This document shows positions 8,290 to 17,095 of a DNA stretch of 58,800 nucleotides, in pieces (positions within the stretch are counted from its first letter, which is position 1; every line of letters starts with the position of its first letter). Under the pieces are notes generated by a model. That model was given only the letters and a program-made list of their open reading frames with translations, made no database searches and was not told the DNA's origin. The DNA lies in contig CACWWZ010000012.1 in assembly GCA_902764705.1 (NCBI GenBank), positions 1 to 58,800 of the forward strand, given 5' to 3'. The position numbers were made by a program, and so were the translations under genes. The stretch is from an uncultured Prevotellaceae bacterium (GTDB lineage Bacteria; Bacteroidota; Bacteroidia; Bacteroidales; Bacteroidaceae).

Positions 8290-10047
8290 ATGAATATCAG
8301 GACATTCATATCGGCTTTGTTGTTGGTGTTGCCTTTGGCTACGCCAGCACAGACAGTAGACTATAAGGATTCGCCGGAGTATCTTGCCTTGCGCGATTCC
8401 GTGCATCATGCTTTCAACGATGGCGATAGTGCGCGCTTCTATATGGCTGTCCGTAATCTCGAGAAGTATCTTCAGCAAAAGAACGACCTCCATGCCTATT
8501 ATACCCAGCGTTGCAATGAGATAGTCTTCGAATTGAACCGCATGAATATCTTCGAATCCTATAAACGGGCTCAGCAGTTGTCGAAGGAACTGACCGAGAA
8601 GAAGCTTGACAAGGAGATGTATATGGCTGTCAACATGATGGGCCATATCTATAACTACTGTGGCAACAAGGAAGCCGCCAAGCAGTGCTTCTGGGATGTG
8701 ATTCACCGCATGGAGAAGGAGGGTTATACCGAGAGCATACCGCCCATCTATATGAATCTGGTGAATATCGTCACAGAGGAAGATCCGCAGGAGGCTTTGA
8801 AACTTATCGACAAGGCTCTGGAGATTGCCCATGAGGCGTCGCCGACGCGTGTGTTCGATATTGAGGCACGTCGTACGCTGGCCTATTATAATATGGGCGA
8901 CACGCTGAATTTCGTCAAGGGGTATAATGCCTACAAGGAAGGTGCGGCAAAGGGACTCTCGTCGGTTCATGGACGGCAGTTGGAGGTCAGATGGCAAGTT
9001 TACAACGGACACATCGATGAAGCTGTGCGTTTGGCAACTGAAGTCAGTGAGAATCCCTTTGAGACTCAGGCTGAGGTGTATTCTCAGGCAGGTCGCTGGC
9101 GTGAGGCTTTCGATGCGCTGAAAAAGGGTGCGCATGAGACGGACTCTGTCAATAGCATCCTCCTTACGAGTTCGATGCAGGGCATCCAGAACGAGCTGGA
9201 AATGTATGAAGTGCGTCGTCAGCAGAGTAAGATGATGCTTTATAGCATGGTCATTGTGATCAGTTTGCTGTTGTTGCTCATTGCTGCACTGGTTTATATC
9301 GTGCAGAGCCGTCGTCGTCACTGGAAACAAATGGAGAAAGCCTATAAGCGCGTGCTTGAGGCAGAAAAGATGAAGTCGGAATTCATTCAGAACGTCAGTC
9401 ACGAGGTGCGTACACCCTTGAACATCATCAGCGGTTTTGCGCAGGTGTTGTCGAATTCCAACAATGATATCACCGAGGACGAACGCCGTCACATCTCTGA
9501 GACAATGATGCATAATACGCGCATCATTACCACAATGATTAATGAGGTGCTGGAGATTGCCCGCGGCGATTCGTATGATAAAGAGGCGGAGCTGCAGCCT
9601 TTCCGTTGCAATGAATTGCTGCAGCATTGTATAGACGTTTTCTGTAAGGACCGTCTGCGTCCGAAAGAGCTTCTTAGCTTCGAGAGTACCCTGTCGGATG
9701 ATTTCATCGTCCAGTCGCATGAACTATTTATGCAACGCATTCTCAACCCACTGCTTGACAATGCCTATAAGAATATGGCGCCAGAAGGTGGACATGTCAT
9801 TGTGAGGGTATCGACAGACGACAAACATCTGGAAATTGATATCGAAGACAACGGCGAGGGTATTCCTGCCAAGGATGCAGAACGTGTCTTTGAGCGTTTC
9901 GTGAAGCTAGACCCCTTCAAGGAAGGTCTTGGACTCGGCCTGACCTTCAGCCGTACGATGGCGCGTCGCTTGGGAGGCGACGTCATCGTCGATACGTCTT
10001 TCCCAGGTCCTGGCTGTCGTATTAAAGTGAGTCTTCAACTTAATTAA
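8290..10047 (+). CDS. Membrane sensor histidine kinase with TPR-like periplasmic region
   Basis: This is a 585-residue kinase starting three bases after the GH31 stop. A signal peptide (NIRTFISALLLVLPLATPA) leads a helical, TPR-like region of about 290 residues that should lie in the periplasm. One membrane helix (SMVIVISLLLLLIAALVYIV, near 318-337) follows. The HisKA box NVSHEVRTPL carries H371, and the HATPase domain has NPLLDNAYKN, EDNGEGI and GLGLGLTFS boxes. No response regulator is adjacent, so its partner must be elsewhere. It may also phosphorylate or dimerise with the H-box-less sensor two genes upstream, but that is inference. Confidence 0.88.
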   Translation: MNIRTFISALLLVLPLATPAQTVDYKDSPEYLALRDSVHHAFNDGDSARFYMAVRNLEKYLQQKNDLHAYYTQRCNEIVFELNRMNIFESYKRAQQLSKELTEKKLDKEMYMAVNMMGHIYNYCGNKEAAKQCFWDVIHRMEKEGYTESIPPIYMNLVNIVTEEDPQEALKLIDKALEIAHEASPTRVFDIEARRTLAYYNMGDTLNFVKGYNAYKEGAAKGLSSVHGRQLEVRWQVYNGHIDEAVRLATEVSENPFETQAEVYSQAGRWREAFDALKKGAHETDSVNSILLTSSMQGIQNELEMYEVRRQQSKMMLYSMVIVISLLLLLIAALVYIVQSRRRHWKQMEKAYKRVLEAEKMKSEFIQNVSHEVRTPLNIISGFAQVLSNSNNDITEDERRHISETMMHNTRIITTMINEVLEIARGDSYDKEAELQPFRCNELLQHCIDVFCKDRLRPKELLSFESTLSDDFIVQSHELFMQRILNPLLDNAYKNMAPEGGHVIVRVSTDDKHLEIDIEDNGEGIPAKDAERVFERFVKLDPFKEGLGLGLTFSRTMARRLGGDVIVDTSFPGPGCRIKVSLQLN

Positions 10048-10053
10048 ACAAGA

Positions 10054-10626
10054 ATGAACATCATAAAAACAGCAATAGACGGTGTGCTTATTATCGAGCC
10101 ACGTATTTTCACGGATTCACGAGGTTATTTCTTTGAGTCGTTCTCCCAACGGGAGTTTGACGAAAAGGTGCGTCCCATCACTTTCGTACAGGATAACGAA
10201 AGCATGTCAAGCTACGGAGTCATGCGAGGACTGCATTTCCAACGTCCGCCTTATACCCAGAGCAAACTGGTGCGGTGTGTCAGGGGAGCCGTGCTTGATG
10301 TAGCGGTTGATATCCGAAAGGGCAGTCCAACTTATGGACAGCATGTCGCCGTGGAACTGAGTGAGGAAAACCATCGTCAGTTCTTTATCTCGAAGGGCTT
10401 TGCACACGGCTTTGCCGTGCTTTCCGAAACGGCAGTGTTCCAGTATAAGTGCGATGAATTCTACCACCCGGAAGCTGATGATGGTATCAGCATCCTGGAC
10501 GATTCATTGGGGATCGACTGGCGAATACCCACAGAAAAGGGTATCCTTTCTGATAAGGATACCCGTCATGCTTTGCTTCGCGACTTCGACAGTCCCTTCG
10601 ATATCTCGGTCGACTTATACAAATAG
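10054..10626 (+). CDS. rfbC: dTDP-4-dehydrorhamnose 3,5-epimerase
   Basis: This cytoplasmic enzyme of dTDP-L-rhamnose synthesis epimerises C3 and C5 of dTDP-4-keto-6-deoxyglucose. The 190 residues show the family's cupin fold and motifs: RIFTDSRGYFFESF near the start, GLHFQRPPYTQSKLVR with the catalytic His, VLDVAVDIRKGSPTYG, and FISKGFAHGF.VLS. Length is normal. rfbA, rfbB and rfbD are not beside it. It lies six bases after the kinase gene and ends before a strong terminator. The rhamnose precursor could feed the polysaccharide locus at 24-38 kb. Confidence 0.95.
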   Translation: MNIIKTAIDGVLIIEPRIFTDSRGYFFESFSQREFDEKVRPITFVQDNESMSSYGVMRGLHFQRPPYTQSKLVRCVRGAVLDVAVDIRKGSPTYGQHVAVELSEENHRQFFISKGFAHGFAVLSETAVFQYKCDEFYHPEADDGISILDDSLGIDWRIPTEKGILSDKDTRHALLRDFDSPFDISVDLYK

Positions 10627-10662
10627 ATAACCTGGCGTTATCGCGAAAAGAAAAAGGTATAG

Positions 10663-10695
10663 GATTACCTGGCATTATTGCCAGGTAATCTTTTT
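10663..10695. terminator. Bidirectional terminator between rfbC and the CotH gene
   Basis: This is a perfect 12-bp stem (GATTACCTGGCA with TGCCAGGTAATC) with loop TTAT, followed by TTTTT on the plus strand. The stop codon of the leftward CotH gene lies in the loop, so the right arm is also coding sequence. Confidence 0.85.
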
Positions 10696-13089
10696 ACCAT
10701 TCTGAATATATATTCTTCCAGTCTGCGGAGTCGTGATCTTGTTACCCAGCAGATCGTAGATGGCTGCATTGTCAATGGACGATTCAGAATTCTCGATGGT
10801 CTGGATGCCAGTGACTTCCTCAAAGAGAGGTTCTATCTTCAATGGGCTGCTTGTCATGTTGATAGTCAACACGCTGCCAGCTACATCTTCACTGATAGCA
10901 CCGCTCAGACGCCAGCCCTTCACTTCCTCTCCACCGCTGATTGTCATTGCGAGATCCTTGAAGTACTTGCCATCAAATACGTTGTTCGACATCTTGATAC
11001 CGTTAAAGGTAATCTCTATGTCTGCCTTAGTCGACTTGTTGATGGTCAGCCCAACGGGGGAACCGAGCTTCCATTGATCGCCAATGTGCTTGTAGAAGTA
11101 GTCGGGACGGCCTTTAGCCCAATTCTTAGCATTATTGAACTTGTTGTTGATATCGGCACTATTGTCTGTGGGCCACCAGGGATTACCGGGATTATACTTG
11201 TCGCGGTGAGCCACGAATTCCTCCATAGCTTCAGCCTGGATGATGTCAATCATTTCGCCAGTACCATTTCCGTTCATGAAGTCGGCCATGAAGACACAGC
11301 ACTTATCGATGAGCATATTCCGTATGTCCTGATCCTCCAACATATTCTTGAGCAGACGGGTTGCAGGCTCTGTGAAGGCCCACTTATCGTTGGGATACTT
11401 GCTGGGATTGTACAACAGGTCGAGCATGTTGAAGTTGTTCTGTTTGCCATAGAGTCCCAGTCCAAAGTCGGTATCCTTGACAATTACACGAAATCTCTTA
11501 GGCAGACCGGATTCCGTATCGTCTTTGTTGGGACGCCAGAACACGGTGTTGTTGCCAGGCCAGTCGTTATTGCCATAGAAGAGGTTCATCGCTGCAACAT
11601 TCAGATATTCGCTGACATCCAGCCACTGCTCGTATTCTGCCAAGGTGTGGCCCTTCTGGCTGTAGAAAGCCTTGAAAGCCTCGTAGAAATCGGCAGTACC
11701 TTCCTTCAGTTCCTCTTCAAACATGTCTTGGCCATTTATTTGTTCGTGTCCGATCTCAACCATGTCGAGATCCTCAAGACCACCATAGTTGCTATAGACG
11801 TTGTCTTCGTTGCTGCGTTCACGAATGTTCAGCATACCCATATATTCACCATTGATGTAAAGTACGGCGGTATGGCCAGCCTGCCAGTCCAAATCGACGT
11901 GTCCGGCCATTGTGCGCTGGATAATGAGGTCGCGGAAGTACATATCGCCAAAGTCGTTACCGCCATCACGCAGCGAGAACGACTTGAACTCTGTGACACC
12001 CGGCTTCTGGTCAGGGAAGAACTCGTAGGAGAAGCGCTTGTAATCAGGATTGAAACGCTTGTTGGCATAGAACACCATCGACTTCAGTGCATTTGCACGC
12101 GACGCACCACCCTGAATACGAGTCTCGCTAAGTGTATTGAAGACACTCCCCTCCTTTCCTGGTGTGAACATCTCGATGTTGACTGGACGGCGCCAGTCGT
12201 GCAGTTTCTTATCTTCCTTGCTATTGTTGTTGGCGAAAAGACCAATCTCTTTGTCGTTCAGATACTTGTCGTTAGTCTGGACAGAGAAGATGGGAGTCGT
12301 CATGGATCTCGGATGGAAGATGTATGACTGGGCACTGCTGACGGGTGACAACCAGCCGTCGCAGAATACTTTGGCACGAATCACCTTTGTCTTGGTGATT
12401 TTGATGGCTGATGTATACTTTGTGCTTGTAGCTGTCGGCTCGCTACCATTGGTGGTGTAACGGATGACGGCACCCTCGGGGGCACCATCGGGCAGACTCA
12501 GTGTAAGGTTGACAGTTGAATTGCCCACACGGCCCATCTCGCTGAATACGGGGGCGCCCAGAATGTGCTTTCCGTTGCAAATCTCGCCGGTATTGGCCTT
12601 GCCGGCTGTGGGGGTAAGCTGGTAGCCCCACTCGTCGGCGCCGTCTATCTTACGGCCATAGGCAACATCGGGAGCAGGCATTTTTGCCATACCTTCCAAC
12701 TTGTCGACAATATCACTGCCCTTGAACAGATAGAGATTACCGTCTTTGCCTGACTCCAGACGGAAATTGGCATGGAGGCGGTTGTCCTCTTTTCCTTCCT
12801 TGTCGCAATAGATAACGACATAGCCTTTGGCAGGAACATTCATATCGGGCAATTGCCAAGCCTTACTGGCCTCGTTCTTGGTGCCAATTTTGTAATCTTT
12901 CAAGTTGATGGCTGCATCTGTGGGGTTATACAATTCCACCCATGAATCAGGAAATTCTTTGATGTCGTCCATAATCGTTTCGACATTGGACTGCATCAGC
13001 TCGTTAATGACTAGTGTAGTTGGCTCTTCGGCGCACCATGCAAACGCTGCATTTGCAGCCATAATGAATAGTAAAAAAATACGTTTCAT
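10675..13089 (-). CDS. Secreted CotH-kinase-family protein with lamin-tail domain
   Basis: This is an 804-residue exported protein. The start at 13089 (MKRIFLLFIMAANAAFAW) gives a signal peptide; the longer frame begins upstream in the leader. A lamin-tail domain (VINELMQSN.....DSWVELYNPT) comes first. A chitobiase C-terminal-like Ig domain follows (GAVIRYTTNGSEPT...AIKITKTKVIRAKVF). The CotH domain comes next, with LNIRERSNEDNV and the metal-binding-like KDTDFGLG. The end (AIYDLLGNKITT..GRIYIQNGKKI) resembles Bacteroidota C-terminal sorting domains. Known CotH proteins are protein kinases of spore coats or invasin-like surface proteins. Its role here is unknown, but a surface location is likely. 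Confidence 0.85.
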   Translation of the reverse strand: MKRIFLLFIMAANAAFAWCAEEPTTLVINELMQSNVETIMDDIKEFPDSWVELYNPTDAAINLKDYKIGTKNEASKAWQLPDMNVPAKGYVVIYCDKEGKEDNRLHANFRLESGKDGNLYLFKGSDIVDKLEGMAKMPAPDVAYGRKIDGADEWGYQLTPTAGKANTGEICNGKHILGAPVFSEMGRVGNSTVNLTLSLPDGAPEGAVIRYTTNGSEPTATSTKYTSAIKITKTKVIRAKVFCDGWLSPVSSAQSYIFHPRSMTTPIFSVQTNDKYLNDKEIGLFANNNSKEDKKLHDWRRPVNIEMFTPGKEGSVFNTLSETRIQGGASRANALKSMVFYANKRFNPDYKRFSYEFFPDQKPGVTEFKSFSLRDGGNDFGDMYFRDLIIQRTMAGHVDLDWQAGHTAVLYINGEYMGMLNIRERSNEDNVYSNYGGLEDLDMVEIGHEQINGQDMFEEELKEGTADFYEAFKAFYSQKGHTLAEYEQWLDVSEYLNVAAMNLFYGNNDWPGNNTVFWRPNKDDTESGLPKRFRVIVKDTDFGLGLYGKQNNFNMLDLLYNPSKYPNDKWAFTEPATRLLKNMLEDQDIRNMLIDKCCVFMADFMNGNGTGEMIDIIQAEAMEEFVAHRDKYNPGNPWWPTDNSADINNKFNNAKNWAKGRPDYFYKHIGDQWKLGSPVGLTINKSTKADIEITFNGIKMSNNVFDGKYFKDLAMTISGGEEVKGWRLSGAISEDVAGSVLTINMTSSPLKIEPLFEEVTGIQTIENSESSIDNAAIYDLLGNKITTPQTGRIYIQNGKKITWQ

Positions 13090-13125
13090 GCTTTGTTGAT
13101 AGTTATGTTGATCGAATTTTGGGGG

Positions 13126-13157
13126 CAAAGGTACGAATAAGTGTATAAATTACCAAT
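13126..13157 (-). promoter_or_regulatory. Promoter of the CotH gene
   Basis: On the minus strand TACCTTTG occupies 13133-13126 and ATTG 13157-13154, 20 bp apart. The preceding CTTATTCG matches the bases in front of the ssrA -7 element, part of an extended promoter pattern seen at several loci here. Confidence 0.6.
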
Positions 13158-13162
13158 TATTT

Positions 13163-13194
13163 TTTGGTTTTTTACATTTTAAGTTGTAATTTTG
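13163..13194 (+). promoter_or_regulatory. Promoter of the histidine phosphatase gene, leaderless arrangement
   Basis: TTTG at 13163-13166 and TAATTTTG at 13187-13194 are 20 bp apart. Only five bases separate the -7 element from the ATG at 13200, so transcription would begin at or next to the start codon. Confidence 0.7.
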
Positions 13195-13199
13195 CAGTG

Positions 13200-13784
13200 A
13201 TGGAAACAACAATCATACTTGTACGACATGGCGAGACGGTGGACAATGCCCGACAAATCATGCAAGGACAGACGCAAGGCGAGCTGAACGATAAGGGTAG
13301 AGATCAGGCTCGGCAGGTGGCTCAACGCCTGGCTTGCGAACAGTTGGATGCTGTTGTGGCAAGTGACCTACGTCGTGCTATTCAGACGGCAGAAATCATT
13401 GCTACTCTACATGGTATGACAGTTCAGACGACTCCCTTGCTGCGTGAGCGCGACTGGGGAGGATTCACGGGACGTTTTATCCCTGAACTGAAAGGAGAAG
13501 TGTGGCCTGAAGATATAGAAAGTGAGGAGGCTTTGTTGGAACGTGCCCGACAGTTCTTGATATATATTACGGCCACCTACCCGGGAAAGCGAGTGGTGGC
13601 CGTAGGTCACGGAATTATCAATAAAGCAATTCTTGCTGTTTATGCGCAATGTCCTATGCGCGAGGTACAGCGTATGTTGAATGCTGAGGTGCGTGTCTTA
13701 ACGACGACCGCCGAACGAGCGGCCTCCGCCACTACTATGGCTGCTTCCACCACCTCCACCTCGGCTACCGCCTCCGCTGAATGA
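13200..13784 (+). CDS. Histidine phosphatase family protein (phosphoglycerate-mutase-like)
   Basis: This is a 194-residue cytoplasmic phosphatase. The RHGET motif with the phospho-accepting His lies at residues 9-13 (TIILVRHGETVDN), followed by NDKGRDQAR, ASDLRRAIQTAEI, ERDWGGFTGR and VVAVGHGIINKAIL, all standard for the family. The start is fixed by RHGET and by the promoter just upstream. The family domain ends near NAEVRVL. The last 23 residues (TTTAERAASATT... rich in Ala/Thr/Ser) are encoded by the antisense of the neighbouring Gly/Ser repeats, and the stop lies in the first repeat unit. The substrate is not predictable; cobalamin-type or broad sugar phosphatases are possible. Confidence 0.88.
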   Translation: METTIILVRHGETVDNARQIMQGQTQGELNDKGRDQARQVAQRLACEQLDAVVASDLRRAIQTAEIIATLHGMTVQTTPLLRERDWGGFTGRFIPELKGEVWPEDIESEEALLERARQFLIYITATYPGKRVVAVGHGIINKAILAVYAQCPMREVQRMLNAEVRVLTTTAERAASATTMAASTTSTSATASAE

Positions 13785-14723
13785 ACCACTGCTGCGGCTA
13801 CTGCTACCTCCGCTGAATGAACCACTGCTGCGGCTACTGCTACCTCCGCTGAATGAACCACTGCTACGGGTACTACTTCCTCCGCTGAATGAACCACTAC
13901 TCCGTGTGGGGCGGCTGTCAGTTGTGCTGCGGCGTTCGATATTGGAAGTGCTGCGGTTATTGTAAATGCTGCTGTGTCCTATGCTACGTCCGCTATTGCT
14001 GTGGTTTCCATAGCTACCACCAGGATTCCTGCCGTTGTTATCGTGACTGCCACGACCGTGGTTGCTGCCGTTATTTCCGTTGTTGCCAGGATTGCGGTGT
14101 CCGAACGAGTGGTCGTTATTGACGGTAGTACGTGTTGAGGAATGACGTCGACCACCATAATTGTCGTTCGACGGACGGCCTGAATGATGGTTGCCACGGT
14201 AGTCACCACGATTCCAACGGTCGAGCATGCCAAAGTGGCTATGGCCAGAAGGACGATAGTGATCTCGATGTGAGTGGTAATAGCCATGTCCACCTACATG
14301 ATGCCAAGCATGGCCACCACGGTAGCTGGCGTAGAACACCGGACGTCCAAAGAAGAAATAGTCGCGGTGCGGATAGCGTGCATAGATGCCGAAGTGCCAG
14401 TAGCCTCCTTCCCAGTATAGTGGACGATAAAAGTAGGTGGCATTAATGAAAGCCTGCCACTGCCAGTCGAGTAGGATATAGCTCATATCCAGATTACGAC
14501 GCTCCCAGTAGGTGCTGTACACGTCGTCGTAGCTCGTGACACCCATCAAGTAGTCGAGGTTGATTTCGTAGGCAGCCTCGTATTGTTCATCAGTCAGGTT
14601 CAGTTCATAGGCCATCTTGTCCGTCAGGAACAGTGCCTCGTTCCTTGCCTGTTCGTAGCTCATTGCCTTGCCCGTTGCTGCTATCGTCAGCATGGCTACC
14701 AGGGTCATCATTATCTTCTTCAT
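13698..14723 (-). CDS. Secreted Tyr/His-rich protein with Gly/Ser repeat tail
   Basis: This 341-residue exported protein has a signal peptide (KKIMMTLVAMLTIAATGKAMS) and no function I can name. Residues 22-95 are helical and acidic and resemble an assembly domain (LTDKMAYELNLTDEQYEAAYEINLDYLMG). Residues 96-175 are rich in Tyr, His and Arg (YWEGGYWHFGIYARYPHRDYFFFG). The rest is Asn/Gly/Ser-rich and ends with 12-residue repeats RSSGSFSGGSSS and a GGGGG/SFGGRR tail, typical of flexible or adhesive surface proteins. The 3' end overlaps the convergent phosphatase gene by 87 bases. A -7-like TACTTTTG on the minus strand at 14778-14771 is about 50 bases upstream of the start. Confidence 0.8.
   Translation of the reverse strand: MKKIMMTLVAMLTIAATGKAMSYEQARNEALFLTDKMAYELNLTDEQYEAAYEINLDYLMGVTSYDDVYSTYWERRNLDMSYILLDWQWQAFINATYFYRPLYWEGGYWHFGIYARYPHRDYFFFGRPVFYASYRGGHAWHHVGGHGYYHSHRDHYRPSGHSHFGMLDRWNRGDYRGNHHSGRPSNDNYGGRRHSSTRTTVNNDHSFGHRNPGNNGNNGSNHGRGSHDNNGRNPGGSYGNHSNSGRSIGHSSIYNNRSTSNIERRSTTDSRPTRSSGSFSGGSSTRSSGSFSGGSSSRSSGSFSGGSSSRSSGSFSGGGSRGGGGGSSHSSGGGRSFGGRR
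13777..13902. repeat. 36-bp tandem repeat, 3.5 copies
   Basis: The units at 13777-13812 and 13813-13848 are identical. The third (13849-13884) differs at a few bases, and a partial fourth follows to 13902. On the minus strand each unit encodes the 12 residues RSSGSFSGGSS(S/T), so copy-number change keeps the frame. The stop codon of the rightward phosphatase lies at 13782-13784 in the first unit. Confidence 0.9.
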
Positions 14724-14802
14724 ATTCGTCTCGTTTTAATTGTTCAACATTCAGTTTCTTTTTTCATCGGCAAAAGTACGAAGAAAATAATGCATCAGAA
14801 AA

Positions 14803-14833
14803 GGATTTCCCCTAAACTCGTCGGGGGAAATCC
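14803..14833 (-). terminator. Terminator of the trp operon
   Basis: A 10-bp stem (GGATTTCCCC with GGGGAAATCC) lies about 30 bases past the trpA stop. On the minus strand it is followed by TTTTC. Confidence 0.75.
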
Positions 14834-14864
14834 CTATTGTTATAATTATGCCGTTTATTGCTAT

Positions 14865-15644
14865 TTATTTCTCCAATGCCTCGAACAGATGATTGAGGGC
14901 GTTATCGGCATTGCCCTCGGCTTCGTTGAGCAGGGTGACGAACTTAGAGCCGATGATAGCTCCGGCGGCATTGTCCTGAGCAGCCTTTAGGGTCTGGGCA
15001 TTACTGATGCCGAAACCAATCATACGGGGATTGCGCAGGTTCATGGCATTGATGCGACGGAAGTACTCCTGCTTGGCATCGTCGAAGCTCTTTTGGGCAC
15101 CAGTGATGGCGGCAGATGATACCATATAGATGAAGCCATCCGTATTGTCGTCGATAAAGCGTATACGCTCCTCGCTGGTCTCCGGTGTAATCAGCATGAT
15201 GACGCGAAGGTCATACTTGTCAGCAATGGGCTTGACAATGTCCTGATAGTCCTTGAAGGGAAGGTCGGGGATAATCATGCCACTAACACCACTCTCGACA
15301 CAACTCTGGCAAAAGGTTTCGATGCCATAGTGCAGGATAGGGTTCAGATAACCCATCAGGATAAGGGGAATCTGTACCTGCTCCTTGATGGCTTTCAGCT
15401 GATCGAAAAGCAGTTGAAGGTTCATGCCGTTCTTCAGGGCCTGGATAGCGGCACTCTGAATGACAGGACCGTCGGCCAAAGGATCGCTGAAAGGAATGCC
15501 GACTTCGATGAAATCGATGCCTCGACGTTGCATCGTGAGAATGACGTCGCCCGTACTGTCGAGTGTCGGACAGCCAGCACAAAAGTAGAGACTGAGAAAT
15601 TTTTTGTCGCCTCGGTTGGCGAATACTTGGTTTATCTTATTCAT
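14865..15644 (-). CDS. trpA: Tryptophan synthase alpha subunit
   Basis: TrpA cleaves indole-3-glycerol phosphate to indole and glyceraldehyde-3-phosphate and passes indole to TrpB. The 259-residue TIM barrel is of normal length. [19 protein letters not shown] carries the catalytic Glu and Asp. [23 protein letters not shown] and [11 protein letters not shown] follow in the usual order. It is the last gene of the operon. Its start overlaps the trpF end by four bases (ATGA), and a terminator follows. Confidence 0.96.
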   Translation of the reverse strand: MNKINQVFANRGDKKFLSLYFCAGCPTLDSTGDVILTMQRRGIDFIEVGIPFSDPLADGPVIQSAAIQALKNGMNLQLLFDQLKAIKEQVQIPLILMGYLNPILHYGIETFCQSCVESGVSGMIIPDLPFKDYQDIVKPIADKYDLRVIMLITPETSEERIRFIDDNTDGFIYMVSSAAITGAQKSFDDAKQEYFRRINAMNLRNPRMIGFGISNAQTLKAAQDNAAGAIIGSKFVTLLNEAEGNADNALNHLFEALEK

Positions 15645-16246
15645 AGCTGTTCTAAAAATGTTTTGAGTTTTTGAATATCTTTGAGTGCAGGTTCAATCTC
15701 GAATTTGCTGTTAAGGTCGAAACCAACACATTTGGGATGGTGGAAAGCTTTCACACTTTCAGCATCATCGGGACCAATGCCGCCACTGAGGAGGAAGGGC
15801 GTCTCGCCAACGTAATCGGCAAGTACACTCCAGTCGAACTGTTGGCCACTGCCTCCTGGTAACTGTGCCTTAGTATCGAAGAGAAAGTAATCCGCGATAC
15901 CTTCGTAGGGCTTGGTGGCTTCTAAATCATTGGCAGTAGCGATGTTGAAGGCCTTGATGATAGAGAGGTGAGAGGTGAGAGGTGAGAGGTGAGAGATTTG
16001 TTCTGGGCTTTCGGAGCCGTGAAACTGGATGAAGTCGAGGACGTAGTCTTCAGCAATGTTTTTCACCTTCTCGATATCCTCGTTCACGAAGACGCCTACA
16101 CGCTTGCATTGTGTGGGCAGATAGGCAGGACGCCCGCTGACATAGCGACTCGATTTCGGCCAGAAGATAAAGCCCATCAAGTCGATGCCGAGAGCCTCGA
16201 CCTCGCGGATATTCTCCACCTCGCGCATACCACAAACCTTGATCAT
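15641..16246 (-). CDS. trpF: Phosphoribosylanthranilate isomerase with a 7-bp repeat in the gene
   Basis: TrpF converts phosphoribosylanthranilate to the ribulose derivative, the third step from chorismate. The 201 residues have IKVCGMR with the catalytic Cys at the start, [27 protein letters not shown] with the catalytic Asp, and [11 protein letters not shown]. Between ESPEQ and IIKAF the protein reads [12 protein letters not shown], encoded by four 7-bp repeats at 15963-15990. This loop or helix is usually a variable region, so activity is probably kept, but a change of one repeat would shift the frame. It starts 11 bases after trpC ends. Confidence 0.94.
   Translation of the reverse strand: MIKVCGMREVENIREVEALGIDLMGFIFWPKSSRYVSGRPAYLPTQCKRVGVFVNEDIEKVKNIAEDYVLDFIQFHGSESPEQISHLSPLTSHLSIIKAFNIATANDLEATKPYEGIADYFLFDTKAQLPGGSGQQFDWSVLADYVGETPFLLSGGIGPDDAESVKAFHHPKCVGFDLNSKFEIEPALKDIQKLKTFLEQL
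15963..15995. repeat. 7-bp tandem repeat inside trpF
   Basis: GAGAGGT occurs four times without change at 15963-15990, followed by a partial fifth copy. The unit length is not a multiple of three, so gain or loss of one unit would truncate TrpF. Confidence 0.9.
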
Positions 16247-16257
16247 TTACTATTTTA

Positions 16258-17055
16258 CTATTTATTAATTATTATCTTGATAAACTCGTGAAGGGCTGCT
16301 CCGGGGTCGGGCGTCTTCATGAAATTTTCGCCAATGAGAAATCCTTGGAAGCCAGCCTGACGGAGAGCCTTGACGGTATCTGGATTCGAGATACCACTCT
16401 CGCTGACCTTTACGGCATCCTTAGGCAGGAGTTCTGCCAGACGGAACGAGTTTTGGACATCCGTCACAAACGAGCCGAGGTTGCGGTTGTTAATACCGCA
16501 CATGTCGGGTTCCATTTCAGCGTATTCCAGCTCTGGTTCGCTATGCATCTCAAGCAGTACCTCAAGACCTAACTCATGCGCTGAACGCATGAGCATTCTA
16601 CACTTGGCAAGTGTGAGGTCGGCGGCAATCAATAGCACAGCACTGGCACCGCAGAGACGGGCTTGGAACAATTGATACTCGTCGATGACGAAGTTCTTGT
16701 ATAAGACAGGTATCTGTACGCCAGCATGACGGGCTGTCTTTATAAACTCGTCGCTACCGCCGAAGTATTTCTCGTCGGTAAGAATGCTAAGGGCTGTGGC
16801 ACCATTCTTCTGATAACTCAGCGGGATGATGCTGGCCTGCCCGTCTTCCTTGATCCATCCCTTAGAAGGCGACTTGCGCTTGAACTCGGCAATGATGCCT
16901 GAGTCGGAAGCCGTCAAGGCCTGCGACATCGATGCAACACTGAAGTCGAGCAGCGGTTCTACGCGACGGTGAATCTCTTGTTCGCTGAGTTCTGCTTTGA
17001 AACGCTCTACCTCCAGCCGCTTGTGGGCAACAATCTCTTCTAAAATGTCAGCCAT
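16258..17055 (-). CDS. trpC: Indole-3-glycerol phosphate synthase
   Basis: TrpC closes the indole ring by decarboxylation of the carboxyphenylamino-deoxyribulose phosphate. The 265-residue TIM barrel has MADILEEIVAHKR at the start, EFKRKSPSKGWI with the catalytic Lys, LSILTDEKYFGGS, VLYKNFVIDEYQ, GINNRNLGSF and VSESGI near the end. It is not fused to TrpF, unlike in enterobacteria. It lies about 40 bases after trpD in the same operon. Confidence 0.96.
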   Translation of the reverse strand: MADILEEIVAHKRLEVERFKAELSEQEIHRRVEPLLDFSVASMSQALTASDSGIIAEFKRKSPSKGWIKEDGQASIIPLSYQKNGATALSILTDEKYFGGSDEFIKTARHAGVQIPVLYKNFVIDEYQLFQARLCGASAVLLIAADLTLAKCRMLMRSAHELGLEVLLEMHSEPELEYAEMEPDMCGINNRNLGSFVTDVQNSFRLAELLPKDAVKVSESGISNPDTVKALRQAGFQGFLIGENFMKTPDPGAALHEFIKIIINK

Positions 17056-17095
17056 AATTAGATACGATTAATACGTTTAATTTGTGGCCGAAAAA

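Noticed and set aside
8281-9720. Leftward 479-aa frame opposite the histidine kinase gene
   Set aside because: The kinase H, N and G boxes on the plus strand prove the real frame. The antisense frame has no start signal or motif.
10678-12327. Rightward 549-aa frame opposite the CotH gene
   Set aside because: The opposite frame shows clear lamin-tail and CotH motifs. This one has no recognisable motif and begins inside the terminator hairpin.
13777-13902. 36-bp repeats as a possible CRISPR array
   Set aside because: The units are contiguous with no spacers, and they encode a regular Gly/Ser repeat in a secreted protein.
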